From Oxalobacter aliiformigenes (lineage in GTDB: Bacteria; Pseudomonadota; Gammaproteobacteria; Burkholderiales; Burkholderiaceae_D): a stretch of 64,000 bases of DNA. The notes beneath the pieces were generated by a model that saw only the letters and a program-made list of their open reading frames with translations, ran no database searches and had not been told where the DNA came from. A program made the position numbers and the translations under genes. The stretch spans positions 1,798,001 to 1,862,000 of the forward strand of contig NZ_CP098252.1 in NCBI RefSeq assembly GCF_027116575.1, read 5' to 3'. This document shows positions 1 through 9,559 of this stretch, one piece after another (positions within the stretch are counted from its first letter, which is position 1; each line of letters begins with the position of its first letter).

Positions 1-1664
1 ACCGGCAGCAGACTTTCTTCCTCCAAAATCCGTTTCCGGTCATAATTCGCCCTTCCCACACGACTGAACATACAAGGCAGCGATACATCTGTACTGGTTC
101 CGCAGGAAACCGTTTCCCTGAAAGCATAAACGTTTCTTTTCGACAGTCCGGGAGTGGTATTGCGTTCATAACCGGCCAGTCCCCAGTTTGCCAGCCGTGC
201 CGTTTCTCCCACGACAACCACCGTCAGCGATCCGCGGGGCTGGCGCCAGGTCGGACCCAGTTCAGGACGATCGTCGATAACCGTACGGGCGCGCGCTTCC
301 CCTGCCCTGGCATCGGCCAGCATGGCTTTGACAGTGGCACTGACGACATTCAAAGGCGTAATCATATGACGGACAACCGGCTCGCCACGAACCAGCGAGG
401 CAAGTCCCTGAAAAGAAGCGAAAAGAACCATTCCTCCCAGAGAAAGACTCAGAACACTCAAACCGGCAGCCCATTGCAACCGCTTCATGAATTTTTGAGG
501 GACAACCGGACTTTGGATGATAATGAAAAGCAAGGGCAATGCGCTGAAAAGCACTTCCACGCACATGGAAAAGTTCAGCAGTTCGCCGGCTTCCGCGATA
601 TCGGTTGCAAAAACATTATTGATCATATTCGAATTGACCACGACCCCATAATGCAGTGAGAAATAATTCACTGTTGCAGCGGTCAGTGTCAGGACAACCA
701 GTACAGCTTTCAGAACTTTCGGAAAAACAACCAGATTCAGGACGGTAAAAAATCCCAGTCCCAGCAACATAAATACACCGGTTGCCTGAACAAGAATGTC
801 CAGCGTCCCCAGCCCGCGCTGGGACAGAATCTGTCCGAAAAGGGCACGATTGAAGAAAATCAGCCAGTAAACCACCGTAACCGCCACCAGCATGGCCTGA
901 TGCCGTGGAAGCGGTAACGGTTTCGCCCCCAGAATCCTTCCCAGTGAAAGACGATACAAAACGGCACAGAGAGACCAGTCCATAACCAGTGTCGCCAGAC
1001 TTTGCGAAAGGAACTGTTCACCTCTCGCCATTTCCGTCAGGGTATATAACACGCCGGAAAACAGGACGACGGACAGAACCAGCCGTGCCAGCCGTGGATA
1101 CGTATCCCGGAAAACGAAATACAGGGCAAACAGACAGAAAACCGTTCCGGCATGGCTATCGGGAAAACATCGGCCGATTCCGGAAAGAACACCCCCATAA
1201 ACCGTCAGATCGGAGGGACCGTACCCCGGAGAAAAATACCGGCACAGACCGACAACAAAAATACAGGCCGAGACGGTACCCGCCAGATAAAGCAGATGAT
1301 TTCGCCAGACATACGACTTGCCGGCATCGCCCTGCCACAGGGAAACAGCATAAAAGACCAGTGCAATGGATACAGCCATCAAAGGAATCAGCCATCCACC
1401 CCATTCGGGAACAGCATTCAGAAAAGACAGATGATTTCCGACCCAGCGCTCCCTTCCCTGATAAAAGGCTCCGGCGACAAACTGGTCAAGATCCGGAAAT
1501 CCGGAAAAAACAATATAAGCCAGAAACCATAATGGCCCGACGATAAGTAAACTGTCGTAAAATTCGGTCGATTCGTATACTATTTTTCGCATCAGCCATC
1601 GTGAAAACGAATTGCCTGTACAGGATTTTTCCGGTATCTGATGCAAGTTGTCATTTTCTGCCAC
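1..1664 (-). CDS. PAP2-domain / phosphoethanolamine transferase fusion (3' part outside window)
   Basis: Predicted inner-membrane enzyme for lipid A or other envelope modification. The N-terminal third is a polytopic PAP2-like phosphatase domain, with PSDLTVYGG and GRCFPDSHAG matching the family's first two motif regions. It continues in frame into an EptA-type membrane region (VVVNSNMINNVFATDIAEAG) and then the sulfatase-fold catalytic start VVVVGETARLANW and the nucleophile region SCGTSTDVSLPCMFS. The window edge cuts off the rest. The third PAP2 motif, usually like GxHFxSD, reads GEQFLSQ, so the usual His and Asp are both Gln; the phosphatase half may be inactive. Start: GTG at 1664 has a GGGGAAG ribosome site; ATG at 1592 is a shorter alternative with no visible site. 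Divergent from the two-component genes at 1803. The family call is firm; substrate and phosphatase activity are inferred. Confidence 0.85.
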   Translation of the reverse strand, partial: MAENDNLHQIPEKSCTGNSFSRWLMRKIVYESTEFYDSLLIVGPLWFLAYIVFSGFPDLDQFVAGAFYQGRERWVGNHLSFLNAVPEWGGWLIPLMAVSIALVFYAVSLWQGDAGKSYVWRNHLLYLAGTVSACIFVVGLCRYFSPGYGPSDLTVYGGVLSGIGRCFPDSHAGTVFCLFALYFVFRDTYPRLARLVLSVVLFSGVLYTLTEMARGEQFLSQSLATLVMDWSLCAVLYRLSLGRILGAKPLPLPRHQAMLVAVTVVYWLIFFNRALFGQILSQRGLGTLDILVQATGVFMLLGLGFFTVLNLVVFPKVLKAVLVVLTLTAATVNYFSLHYGVVVNSNMINNVFATDIAEAGELLNFSMCVEVLFSALPLLFIIIQSPVVPQKFMKRLQWAAGLSVLSLSLGGMVLFASFQGLASLVRGEPVVRHMITPLNVVSATVKAMLADARAGEARARTVIDDRPELGPTWRQPRGSLTVVVVGETARLANWGLAGYERNTTPGLSKRNVYAFRETVSCGTSTDVSLPCMFSRVGRANYDRKRILEEESLLP

Positions 1665-1802
1665 GTCCACTTCCCCGAATCATCAAACGTCGATATGCGT
1701 ACTATGGGGTAACGTCGTGAAACAGCCCGTAAATGGATCGTGAAAAATGACTAACGGCTGTTAAAAACAGATCAACAAACAGATACCCCACGGGGACGCA
1801 AT

Positions 1803-2474
1803 ATGGCAAAAATTCTCATCATCGAAGACAATCAGGACATTCGCTACAATCTGGTGGACTTTCTGGAAGCGAAAGGACACCAGACCGACAATACGGACGA
1901 TGGCCTGAAAGCTCTGGCGCTTCTTACACTGCAACAGTTCGATATCATCATTCTCGACATCATGCTCCCTGGCATGGATGGCATCGGCCTGTGCAAGGAA
2001 TTGCGTACACGCGGAAACGAAACACCCATATTGTTTCTGAGCGCCCGAGACTCTGTCCAGGACAGGATCGAGGGACTTTCAAACGGTGCGGACGACTATC
2101 TCGTCAAACCGTTTTCACTTGCCGAACTGGAATTGCGCATCGGCGCCATTCTGCGACGTGTCAGACGTCCAGCCTCCCATATTCTGCAAGTCGCCGACAT
2201 CGCCATGAACCTGGACGAACTGACCGTTACACGTGCAGGCGTTCCCGTCCGTCTGAACCCCATGACGTTCAAGATACTCAAGATTCTGATGTTGAAGAGT
2301 CCTTCCGTCGTGACAAGAGAAGAAATGGAACACGAACTGTGGGGGGATGACCGTCCCGACAGCGACAGTCTCCGCACGCACATGCACAATCTTCGCGCAG
2401 CAATCGACACACCATTCGATAAACCCCTGATCAGAACCATATCCGGTTTTGGCTGGACATTAAGAAAAGAATAG
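1803..2474 (+). CDS. OmpR/PhoB-family response regulator
   Basis: Cytoplasmic transcription factor of a two-component system, 223 residues. The receiver domain (about 1-120) has the acidic pair in IIEDNQD, the phospho-acceptor Asp52 in IIILDIMLPGMDG, and the conserved Lys in DYLVKPFS. The C-terminal winged helix (about 130-223) has LNPMTFKILKILM and LRTHMHNLRAAID, ending in TISGFGWTLRKE as is typical of the family. A GGGGAC ribosome site lies just before the ATG. The histidine kinase starts 4 nt after the stop. The pair is divergent from the PAP2-EptA fusion, so control of lipid A modification (as with PmrAB or ColRS) is a reasonable inference, but the sequence does not say which signal is sensed. 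Confidence 0.93.
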   Translation: MAKILIIEDNQDIRYNLVDFLEAKGHQTDNTDDGLKALALLTLQQFDIIILDIMLPGMDGIGLCKELRTRGNETPILFLSARDSVQDRIEGLSNGADDYLVKPFSLAELELRIGAILRRVRRPASHILQVADIAMNLDELTVTRAGVPVRLNPMTFKILKILMLKSPSVVTREEMEHELWGDDRPDSDSLRTHMHNLRAAIDTPFDKPLIRTISGFGWTLRKE

Positions 2475-2478
2475 AAAA

Positions 2479-3792
2479 GTGACCGGCTCCCGTACTTCCC
2501 TGTGGAAACGTTTTTTCCCCAATACCATCAAAACGCGCATAGCGGTATTCTATTCCCTGACTGTACTCGCGATCGGCATCATTTACAGCGGCTGCCTGAT
2601 GTACGTCGTTTTCGAAACGGAAACGCAGTTGATGAGTTCGACGATGGACAGTATGGTCACCGGGATCGTCAATAATGATCTGGCACACGGAAAACCTCCC
2701 CGTCTGGACCAGTTCTCACGACTTTACATTGCAGAAGATCCTGTTCATGACATACCGGAACGTTTCGCGGGAATACCTGACGGTTACAGCGAATACACAT
2801 CCGGAGAAGATCTGCATATTTTCGTCAAAACCATCGACAACAAAAAATACGTACTGACCCGTTCCCAGCACGAATTCGAAAAATGGGAACGGAAACTGTT
2901 TCTGAAAGGTCTGTTCATTCTGTTCGCGATCAGCCTGGTTTCTTTCGGACTCGGCTTCTGGATGGCAAAACGTTCCTTCCAGCCAATCGACCGGCTTATG
3001 AATGAGACGAGACAGCTGAATCAGGAACTCAAGGAAGGCCGGCTCGGCCCGGATTCCTTTTCGGGAATGTGGGAAAAAAACGAAATCGGGGAACTGGCAG
3101 AAAGTTTCCGTATAACCACGTCAAGACTGCGGCAGTTATTGATGGGTGAAAGACAGTTCGCCTCCGAAGTGAGCCACGAACTGCGTACCCCCCTGACCGT
3201 CATGAGTACCTCCATCGAGCTTCTGGGCAATTCCGAAAACCTGAACGATCATGAAAGGCAAATCATTTCGCGAGCCCAGCGAACGGCCTCGCGAATGAAA
3301 GAAATGATCAGCATATTCCTGAATCTGGTCCGCCAGGACTATGAGCACACCGAGAAAATTGCCGAAATCACCGAAATCGTCGAAGAAAACGAACCCGTCT
3401 GGCGACGCGAATCCGACGCCAAAGGTCTGCAACTGATCGTTGAGTTCCATGAAAACGTCTGCCGTGAGAAATTCAACGCCATACTGGTTGCATCCGTATT
3501 CAACAACCTCGTCTTCAACGCCATACGGTACACGAAGAAAGGTCACGTCAAAATTGTCGTGGGAAAAGATTCCTTCAGCGTCCTTGACACGGGAGCAGGC
3601 ATTTCAGCCAAGGAAAAAGAACGTATCTTCGACAAGGGCTACCGCGGAAAACCGGAAATCACGGAAGGAATTGCCGGATACGGCCTCGGACTTTCCATCG
3701 CCTCCCGGATCTGCGATGTACTCAACTGGCGTATCACGATGGAAAGCCATGAAGGTAACGGAACGACATTCACGGTATCCTTCAACCGGTAA
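2479..3792 (+). CDS. Sensor histidine kinase (HAMP, HisKA, HATPase)
   Basis: Inner-membrane kinase partner of the upstream regulator, 437 residues, GTG start. TM1 is about residues 20-42, a periplasmic sensor loop about 43-145 (no recognised fold), TM2 about 146-166, then HAMP to about 225. The dimerisation box FASEVSHELRTPLTVM carries phospho-acceptor His233. The ATPase domain shows the N box VFNNLVFNAIRY, the G1 box VLDTGAGISAKEKERIFDKG and the G2 box GYGLGLSIA. The start overlaps the regulator's trailing region with only 4 nt between stop and GTG, so the two are surely co-transcribed. Signal unknown; the neighbouring lipid A gene suggests an envelope or cation cue. Confidence 0.93.
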   Translation: MTGSRTSLWKRFFPNTIKTRIAVFYSLTVLAIGIIYSGCLMYVVFETETQLMSSTMDSMVTGIVNNDLAHGKPPRLDQFSRLYIAEDPVHDIPERFAGIPDGYSEYTSGEDLHIFVKTIDNKKYVLTRSQHEFEKWERKLFLKGLFILFAISLVSFGLGFWMAKRSFQPIDRLMNETRQLNQELKEGRLGPDSFSGMWEKNEIGELAESFRITTSRLRQLLMGERQFASEVSHELRTPLTVMSTSIELLGNSENLNDHERQIISRAQRTASRMKEMISIFLNLVRQDYEHTEKIAEITEIVEENEPVWRRESDAKGLQLIVEFHENVCREKFNAILVASVFNNLVFNAIRYTKKGHVKIVVGKDSFSVLDTGAGISAKEKERIFDKGYRGKPEITEGIAGYGLGLSIASRICDVLNWRITMESHEGNGTTFTVSFNR

Positions 3793-4036
3793 AACATCCT
3801 GCCCTGTTTCAGTAAACGGCAAATACCTGACGCTTCGGTTGCACCCGGCAACCGTCGCTTGTGCATGACGGTTACAGCTTTGCCACTTTCAGTCGGCGAT
3901 ACGGTTTCATTCACCGATCCGTTTCTGACGTGGCAAAACAGATCCGGTTCCGGTCGATCCCGGAAACCGGCCCATCATCCAGTCCGGCCGACCTGAAAAG
4001 GAAACCTTCGTAACCGATGCATTTCGCTTTATTCCT

Positions 4037-4064
4037 CTTGAAATATCGGGTATAACTCCTATAT
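4037..4064 (+). promoter_or_regulatory. Putative sigma32 heat-shock promoter of htpG
   Basis: CTTGAAA at 4037-4043, 14 nt, then CCTATAT at 4058-4064, close to the sigma32 consensus (CTTGAAA / CCCCATnT), 45 nt before the htpG ATG. The rest of the 317-nt gap after the kinase gene holds nothing else I can support. Confidence 0.6.
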
Positions 4065-4108
4065 GGGTTACATTTATTTAACTATTGATCTCCAAGAGGG
4101 AAAAATAA

Positions 4109-6031
4109 ATGGCTGAATCAGAAAAACAGACTATGGGTTTTCAGGCAGAAGTGAAACAGCTTTTGCAATTGATGATCCATTCGCTTTATTCCAACAAGGA
4201 AATTTTCCTGCGCGAACTGATTTCAAACGCATCGGATGCCATAGACCGGTTGCGTTATGAGGCACTGGACAAACCCGAATTGCAGGAACATGATCCGGAT
4301 CTGAAAATCCGCATTTTCTTCAATCCCGAAGCACGTACCATCACCATTTCCGATAACGGGATCGGCATGAGCCGCGAAGAAGCGGTCGCCCATCTCGGTA
4401 CCATTGCGAAATCCGGGACCAAGGAATTCATCTCCCGCCTGTCGAACGACCAGAAAAAAAACGACGCACTGATCGGCCAGTTCGGTGTCGGTTTTTATTC
4501 CGGTTTCATCGTCGCGGACAAAATTACGGTTGAATCCCGCCGCGCCGGTCTGGCTGCCAATGAAGCCATACGCTGGGAATCCACAGGTGAAGGCGATTTC
4601 ACGATCGAAAACATCGAAAAATCCTCGCGCGGAACCGACATTACCCTGCATCTGAGAGAAGGTGAAGACGACTTCCTGACCAACTGGCGCCTGAAGGCCA
4701 TCATCCGGAAATATTCCGATCACATTTCACTGCCGATCCAGATGCTGAAAGAGGAATGGGACAGTGAAGCGAAAACAATGAAAACCGGCACTGAACTGGA
4801 AACGATCAATCAGGCCAATGCATTGTGGGCACGCAGCAAGACGGATATTACAGACGAACAGTACCGCGAATTCTACAAACACATATCCCATGATTTCAAC
4901 GACCCGCTGATCTGGACGCACAACAAGGTCGAAGGCCGTACCGAATACAACCAGCTGCTTTATATTCCGAAAGAAGCGCCTTTCGATCTCTGGGACAGAA
5001 ACAAACGCGGGGGTATCAAGCTTTACGTCAAACGCGTTTTCATCATGGATGACGCGGAACAGCTGATGCCGGTCTATCTCCGCTTCGTTCGAGGCGTCAT
5101 CGACTCCAACGATCTGCCATTGAACGTTTCCCGTGAAATCCTTCAGGAATCGCGGGATGTGAAAATGATTCGCGACGGTTCGACCCGCCGTGTTCTTTCC
5201 ATGCTGGAAGAACTGGCCGGCTCCGACGATCCTGCCAAAAAGGAATTGTATGCCACCTTCTGGCAGCAGTTCGGCCAGGTTCTCAAGGAAGGCATCGGTG
5301 AAGACCCGACCAACAAGGAAAGAATCGCCAAACTGTTGCGTTTCGCCTCGACACACAACGACAGCGATATCCAGAACGTTTCACTGGATGACTATATCTC
5401 CAGAATGAAAGAAAACCAGGTCCGGATTTTCTACATCACGGCAGAAAACTATACTGCGGCGAAAAACAGTCCGCACCTTGAAATATTCCGCAAAAAAGGA
5501 ATCGAGGTTCTTATCCTGACCGACCGGGTCGATGAATGGATGCTTTCGTTCCTGCAGGAATACAACGAAAAAAATCTGGTTTCCGTTGCACAGGGCAGTC
5601 TCGACCTTCTGAAACTGGCTGACGAGGAAGAAACAAAACTGAATGAGGAAAACCAGACCGAATTCAAGGATACCCTTGAAAAAATGAAGAATGTCCTGGG
5701 CGACAAAGTCAAGGATGTCAGAGTGACCGTCCGTCTGACCGAATCGCCATCCTGTCTGATTGCCGATGAAAACGACCTGTCGGGCAATCTCCAGCGCATG
5801 CTGAAAGCGGCGGGACAAAAAGTGCCGAACATGAAACCGATTCTGGAAATCAACCCGAACCATCCGCTTGTCCGGACACTGAAATACGAAGGACCTCACT
5901 TCAATGACTGGACAAACCTGTTATTCGATCAGGCCGTTCTGGCCGAGGGCGGTTCCCTGAAAGACCCGGCAGCTTTCGTCAAACTGATGAACAACATGCT
6001 GCTTGGCACACTGGAAAAGAAAAACGACTGA
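4109..6031 (+). CDS. htpG: Chaperone protein HtpG (Hsp90)
   Basis: Cytoplasmic ATP-dependent Hsp90 chaperone, 640 residues, normal length. The N-terminal GHKL ATPase domain shows [30 protein letters not shown] and [16 protein letters not shown]. The middle domain contains the conserved [14 protein letters not shown], and the C-terminal dimerisation domain ends [10 protein letters not shown]. Its own promoter looks sigma32-type, so heat-shock induction is likely. A strong hairpin terminator follows, so it is probably monocistronic. Confidence 0.98.
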   Translation: MAESEKQTMGFQAEVKQLLQLMIHSLYSNKEIFLRELISNASDAIDRLRYEALDKPELQEHDPDLKIRIFFNPEARTITISDNGIGMSREEAVAHLGTIAKSGTKEFISRLSNDQKKNDALIGQFGVGFYSGFIVADKITVESRRAGLAANEAIRWESTGEGDFTIENIEKSSRGTDITLHLREGEDDFLTNWRLKAIIRKYSDHISLPIQMLKEEWDSEAKTMKTGTELETINQANALWARSKTDITDEQYREFYKHISHDFNDPLIWTHNKVEGRTEYNQLLYIPKEAPFDLWDRNKRGGIKLYVKRVFIMDDAEQLMPVYLRFVRGVIDSNDLPLNVSREILQESRDVKMIRDGSTRRVLSMLEELAGSDDPAKKELYATFWQQFGQVLKEGIGEDPTNKERIAKLLRFASTHNDSDIQNVSLDDYISRMKENQVRIFYITAENYTAAKNSPHLEIFRKKGIEVLILTDRVDEWMLSFLQEYNEKNLVSVAQGSLDLLKLADEEETKLNEENQTEFKDTLEKMKNVLGDKVKDVRVTVRLTESPSCLIADENDLSGNLQRMLKAAGQKVPNMKPILEINPNHPLVRTLKYEGPHFNDWTNLLFDQAVLAEGGSLKDPAAFVKLMNNMLLGTLEKKND

Positions 6032-6050
6032 CCGGCTCAGGAACGGAAAA

Positions 6051-6094
6051 CCCGGCATCGAGCTCCACAAAATGGAGTTCGATGCCGTTTTTTC
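6051..6094 (+). terminator. Rho-independent terminator of htpG
   Basis: CGGCATCGAGCTCCA and TGGAGTTCGATGCCG form a 15-bp stem with one G-T type mismatch and a short loop, followed by six T. Confidence 0.85.
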
Positions 6095-6320
6095 GATATA
6101 CAGACATTATCCACTGTACGGACAGGCCGGTCGGAACAGCCCCGGCACAAACATACCGGTTTGAAACATCCCCTGTCGGGAAATTTCGTCAGGTCTGAAA
6201 CTCTCCATACGGCTGTCATACCCAAATACAAAAAACGGCACCGAAAACGGAAGCATACATGCCATTCCGAAAAAACCGCACGACCAGTACGGAACCGTTT
6301 TTCCCGCCATTCACAGACAA

Positions 6321-6351
6321 AAGAAAAGCCCGGCATTGCCTGGCTTTTCTT
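6321..6351. terminator. Hairpin between htpG and amtB, likely amtB terminator
   Basis: AGAAAAGCC pairs with GGCTTTTCT around a 12-nt loop, and the stem ends are A/T runs on either strand. It lies 38 nt past the amtB stop, so it can end the glnK-amtB transcript. The rest of 6095-6388 shows no gene. Confidence 0.55.
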
Positions 6352-6388
6352 TATACAATTCAACAAGATATCCCATTCTCCCCTTCTA

Positions 6389-7750
6389 TCAGTAGTGATA
6401 GGCCGATTCGCCATGAGACGATTTATCCAGACCTTCCCTTTCCTCATCTTCCGATACCCTGAGTCCCCAGACCATACCGATCAATTTGTAGGCGATGAAG
6501 GAAACCACACCGGACCAGACAACCGTCACAATGACGCTCTTGAACTGTATCCACAGCTGGGCCAGCATGGAATATTCACCACTGCTCAACCCCGTACCTC
6601 CCAATGCCGGTGAAACCACAATACCTGTCAGGATGGCGCCAAGAATACCGCCTACACCATGAACGCCAAACGCATCGAAAGCATCGTCCACTTTCAGCAT
6701 CCTTTTCAGGCCAGTCACGCCCCACAGGCAGACCGGACCGGCAATCAGCCCCATGACCAGCGATCCCATCGGGCCGGCAAAACCGGCAGCAGGCGTAATC
6801 GTGACCAGTCCGGCAACGGCACCCGATGCAGCTCCCAGCATGGAAGGTTTGCCTCGGGTAAATGTTTCGCCAATCGCCCAGGTCAGTGTCGCACCGGCGG
6901 TTGCAATGACCGTGTTGACAAAAGCCATACCGGCAAGACCGTTTGCCGCACCGGCAGAACCGGCATTGAATCCGAACCAGCCGATCCACAACAGCGAAGC
7001 GCCTACCATCGTCAACACCAGCGAATGCGGCATGAAAGCTTCCCTGCCATAACCCAGCCGTTTTCCGATCAGGTAGGCCCCGACCAGACCGGCAATCGCC
7101 GCATTGATGTGAACGACCGTACCGCCGGCGAAATCAAGCGCGCCGTCTTCACCCAGGAAACCGCCGCCCCATACGATATGGGCCATCGGAACATAGCTGA
7201 AAGTAAACCATATCGCCATAAACGCCATGACGGCACCGAATTTGATCCGTTCGGCAAAAGCACCGACAATCAATACTGCCGTAATACATGCGAAAGATCC
7301 CTGGAAAGCGGAAAAGACATACTCGGGAATGGTCGGCAATACCGTAGACATCGTATCCGGCGTAATGCCATTCATGAATACTTTGTCAACATTGCCGATA
7401 ATGGCACCCTCCCCGGAAAACGCGAACGAATATCCATACAGGAACCACAAAACGGTAATCAGTGAAAACGTCATGAAAACCTGCATCAGTACGGAAAGCA
7501 TGTTTTTGGTCCGGGCCAACCCGCCATAAAACAGGGCCAGTCCCGGTACGACCATCAACAGAACCAGCAGAGTCGACGTCAGCATCCATGCCGTATCCCC
7601 TGCGCTCAATGCGGAAACCGCTGATGCAGCCGCCGTTTCAGCAACGGTAACCGTCGTCTCTGCTGCGGGTGCGGCAGCATCCTGAGCAAAAGCTCCGCCA
7701 GCCAGACCGAGACCGGTTGACGCCAGTAAGATCGAAAACAAATTCTTCAT
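6389..7750 (-). CDS. amtB: Ammonium transporter AmtB
   Basis: Inner-membrane trimeric ammonium channel, 453 residues from the ATG at 7750, with a cleavable signal peptide (MKNLFSILLASTGLGLAGG, then AFA) and 11 predicted membrane spans. Family marks include YGGLARTKNMLSVLMQ, the first pore His in YVPMAHIVWGGG and the second in FGVHGVGGILGAILTG. A longer in-frame start (7882) would run back through the end of glnK, so the ATG with GGGGAAAT ribosome site 13 nt after glnK was chosen. GlnK normally binds and closes AmtB when nitrogen is sufficient, and the operon order glnK-amtB is the standard one. Controlled with glnK from a sigma54 promoter near 8275. Confidence 0.97.
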   Translation of the reverse strand: MKNLFSILLASTGLGLAGGAFAQDAAAPAAETTVTVAETAAASAVSALSAGDTAWMLTSTLLVLLMVVPGLALFYGGLARTKNMLSVLMQVFMTFSLITVLWFLYGYSFAFSGEGAIIGNVDKVFMNGITPDTMSTVLPTIPEYVFSAFQGSFACITAVLIVGAFAERIKFGAVMAFMAIWFTFSYVPMAHIVWGGGFLGEDGALDFAGGTVVHINAAIAGLVGAYLIGKRLGYGREAFMPHSLVLTMVGASLLWIGWFGFNAGSAGAANGLAGMAFVNTVIATAGATLTWAIGETFTRGKPSMLGAASGAVAGLVTITPAAGFAGPMGSLVMGLIAGPVCLWGVTGLKRMLKVDDAFDAFGVHGVGGILGAILTGIVVSPALGGTGLSSGEYSMLAQLWIQFKSVIVTVVWSGVVSFIAYKLIGMVWGLRVSEDEEREGLDKSSHGESAYHY

Positions 7751-7763
7751 GGTATTTCCCCTT

Positions 7764-8138
<375 letters not shown>

Positions 8139-8219
8139 TTAAAAAGCACCGCTGACCGATGCGACAGATACCGTTTTCATGGTTTCTCCCGCCAGTCCGG
8201 CAAAAATCCGGTTTTTCAT
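8139..8219 (-). CDS. Small 26-residue leader ORF upstream of glnK
   Basis: ATG at 8219 follows a strong AAAGGAGAG ribosome site, and the ORF ends at TAA 37 nt before glnK. The peptide begins MKNRIFAGLAGETMKTVSVA and is short, basic at its N-terminus and small-residue rich, like a stunted signal peptide. It lies between the sigma54 promoter and glnK, so it should be transcribed under nitrogen limitation. I recognise no family. It could be a translated leader that affects glnK expression, or a remnant of a lost gene. Confidence 0.45.
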   Translation of the reverse strand: MKNRIFAGLAGETMKTVSVASVSGAF

Positions 8220-8265
8220 GAAACTCTCCTTTTTAAAGCTCTGAATCGTTTTGTATTTTTCTTAA

Positions 8266-8283
8266 CGCATAGACCGTGCCAAC
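8266..8283 (-). promoter_or_regulatory. Sigma54 (RpoN) promoter of glnK-amtB
   Basis: Read on the minus strand: TTGGCACGGTCTATGCG, with the -24 GG and -12 GC separated by exactly 10 nt, matching the TGGCACG-N4-TTGC consensus except one base. Transcription would start near 8255, about 35 nt before the small ORF. Confidence 0.75.
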
Positions 8284-8352
8284 TTTTGCATGGAAAAAAC
8301 ACGTAAAACCAAATGAAAAAACACCGTGAACGCGGAACAGGAGGAAAAAACG

Positions 8353-8407
8353 GCACCTGATTCGTGCAGAAGGGCAAAGAAACAGAAAAATGCACCAAAA
8401 AGATGCA
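8353..8407. promoter_or_regulatory. Two NtrC-like enhancer boxes
   Basis: GCACCTGATTCGTGC at 8353-8367 is a GCAC-N7-GTGC dyad, as in NtrC sites. TGCACCAAAAAGATGCA at 8391-8407 is a second, imperfect dyad. Both lie about 75-140 nt upstream of the sigma54 promoter, the expected enhancer distance. The remainder of 8408-8664 shows nothing else. Confidence 0.6.
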
Positions 8408-8664
8408 CAAACAGGCGGAACAAATCGAACAGAAATCACCGATTCACACAAAACCCGCCCTGAAATGCATCATCCCGGCATTTCAGTAAACCTCAGGAAA
8501 GGATCCGGGCAAGACATTCCATTTTTTACAATACCCATTCGCTTATACCGTGTGACAAACGACGGAGATAAAACCAGAGATGTGTGGAAAAAACATCGAA
8601 AAAAAGAATCCGGGCAACAGGTATTAACCTGTTTCGATTTTGCTGGTATAATTTCATTCCTGTC

Positions 8665-8740
8665 GGGTTGTTAGCTCAGTTGGTAGAGCTGCGGACTCTT
8701 AATCCGTAGGTCGAGCGTTCGAGTCGCTCACAACCCACCA
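8665..8740 (+). tRNA. tRNA-Lys (CTT)
   Basis: A 76-nt cloverleaf with encoded CCA. The acceptor GGGTTGT pairs with ACAACCC, the D-loop is TAGCTCAGTTGGTAGAGC, the anticodon loop CTCTTAA gives CTT, and the T-arm contains GTTCGAG. Decaying integrase sequence lies immediately downstream, so this gene is an old integration site. Confidence 0.96.
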
Positions 8741-8750
8741 AACAATACTT

Positions 8751-8782
8751 GAAAAAGCACATCTTTTCAGATGTGCTTTTTC
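8751..8782 (+). terminator. Terminator after tRNA-Lys
   Basis: GAAAAAGCACATCT and AGATGTGCTTTTTC form a perfect 14-bp stem with loop TTTC, then TTTT. Confidence 0.85.
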
Positions 8783-8793
8783 TTTTGCCTGAA

Positions 8794-9268
8794 TCACAAA
8801 ATCGTGACAGATTCACGCAGAACATCGTCCACAACCTGTACTTTTTCTTTCAATTTTTGTGGAGCGAGAGGAGCATACCGTCTGACCGTTTCGGTACAAC
8901 TCCATGCCTCCACTTACGGCAATTCATTCAACAAAACTCCATTCCGGACAAGAATCAATGCCCATATATGGAGTTGTACCGGCGACAATCAGCAATATGC
9001 GTGTTTCAGCGCTTTTTCGAACGCTGTCCTGGAGTCTCCGACAGATCTGTTTTTGCAGAAGAAAACATATTTCCTGTTCTTTCCTCTTTGGGCTATCAGG
9101 ACAGTTCTCATCGCCTTCGGCGTAGAAATCACATGCCCGTTTCATTTCTTTCGCAAAAAGCGGGACTGTGCCTTTCCGAAAACCGATCCGATTCCAGCGC
9201 AAACGCAGAACATCGCCTTTTCCCGATCCTGTAAAGATCGAAAAAAGAAATACCGGTTTCCGGTGCAC
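8794..9268 (-). pseudogene. Remnant of a phage-type tyrosine integrase next to tRNA-Lys
   Basis: In one minus-strand frame, with two internal stops (TGA, TAA), the sequence reads AFEKALKHAYC, then WALILVRNGVLLNELP, then VEAWSCTETVRRYAPLAP. This lines up with the usual integrase C-terminus (AFxxALKRAGI, ASWxVQNGxPLxxLQELGGW, SxxMVxRYAHLAP). In another frame upstream, TGSGKGDVLRLRWNRIGF matches the TGxRxGExLxLRW box. The HDLRH region and the active Tyr context are damaged, so it is inactive. Position at the tRNA-Lys 3' end and orientation fit the remains of an integrated element. From 9269 to 9559 I see no clear gene. Confidence 0.7.
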
Positions 9269-9559
9269 AAAAAGCTATCAAATCCCCTTTTTGTTTCTTT
9301 GCCAGACAAACCGTCATCGTGCCTGATGGACACTCCCATACAGCGACATCCCTTAACGGCTTGTCAGTCCGTTCAGGCATTGAAATGATGACCGGTATTC
9401 CTTCATTTTTTCCCGTGATTCCACACGCCAACCGGAGACGGACAATATTTCCCTCAGGAGCTGACCGACAAAAATTATTGATAAAAAATTGACAGATATT
9501 TCACTTCGTCATCGTAAAAATACCGGACATCAAAACAGATATTCTTGTGTTCACTCACG

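Noticed and set aside
4223..4723. 166-codon and other minus frames inside htpG
   Set aside because: Antisense shadows of htpG.
8749..9388. Overlapping plus-strand frames of 161 and 205 codons
   Set aside because: Antisense to decayed integrase sequence; no domain and poor starts.
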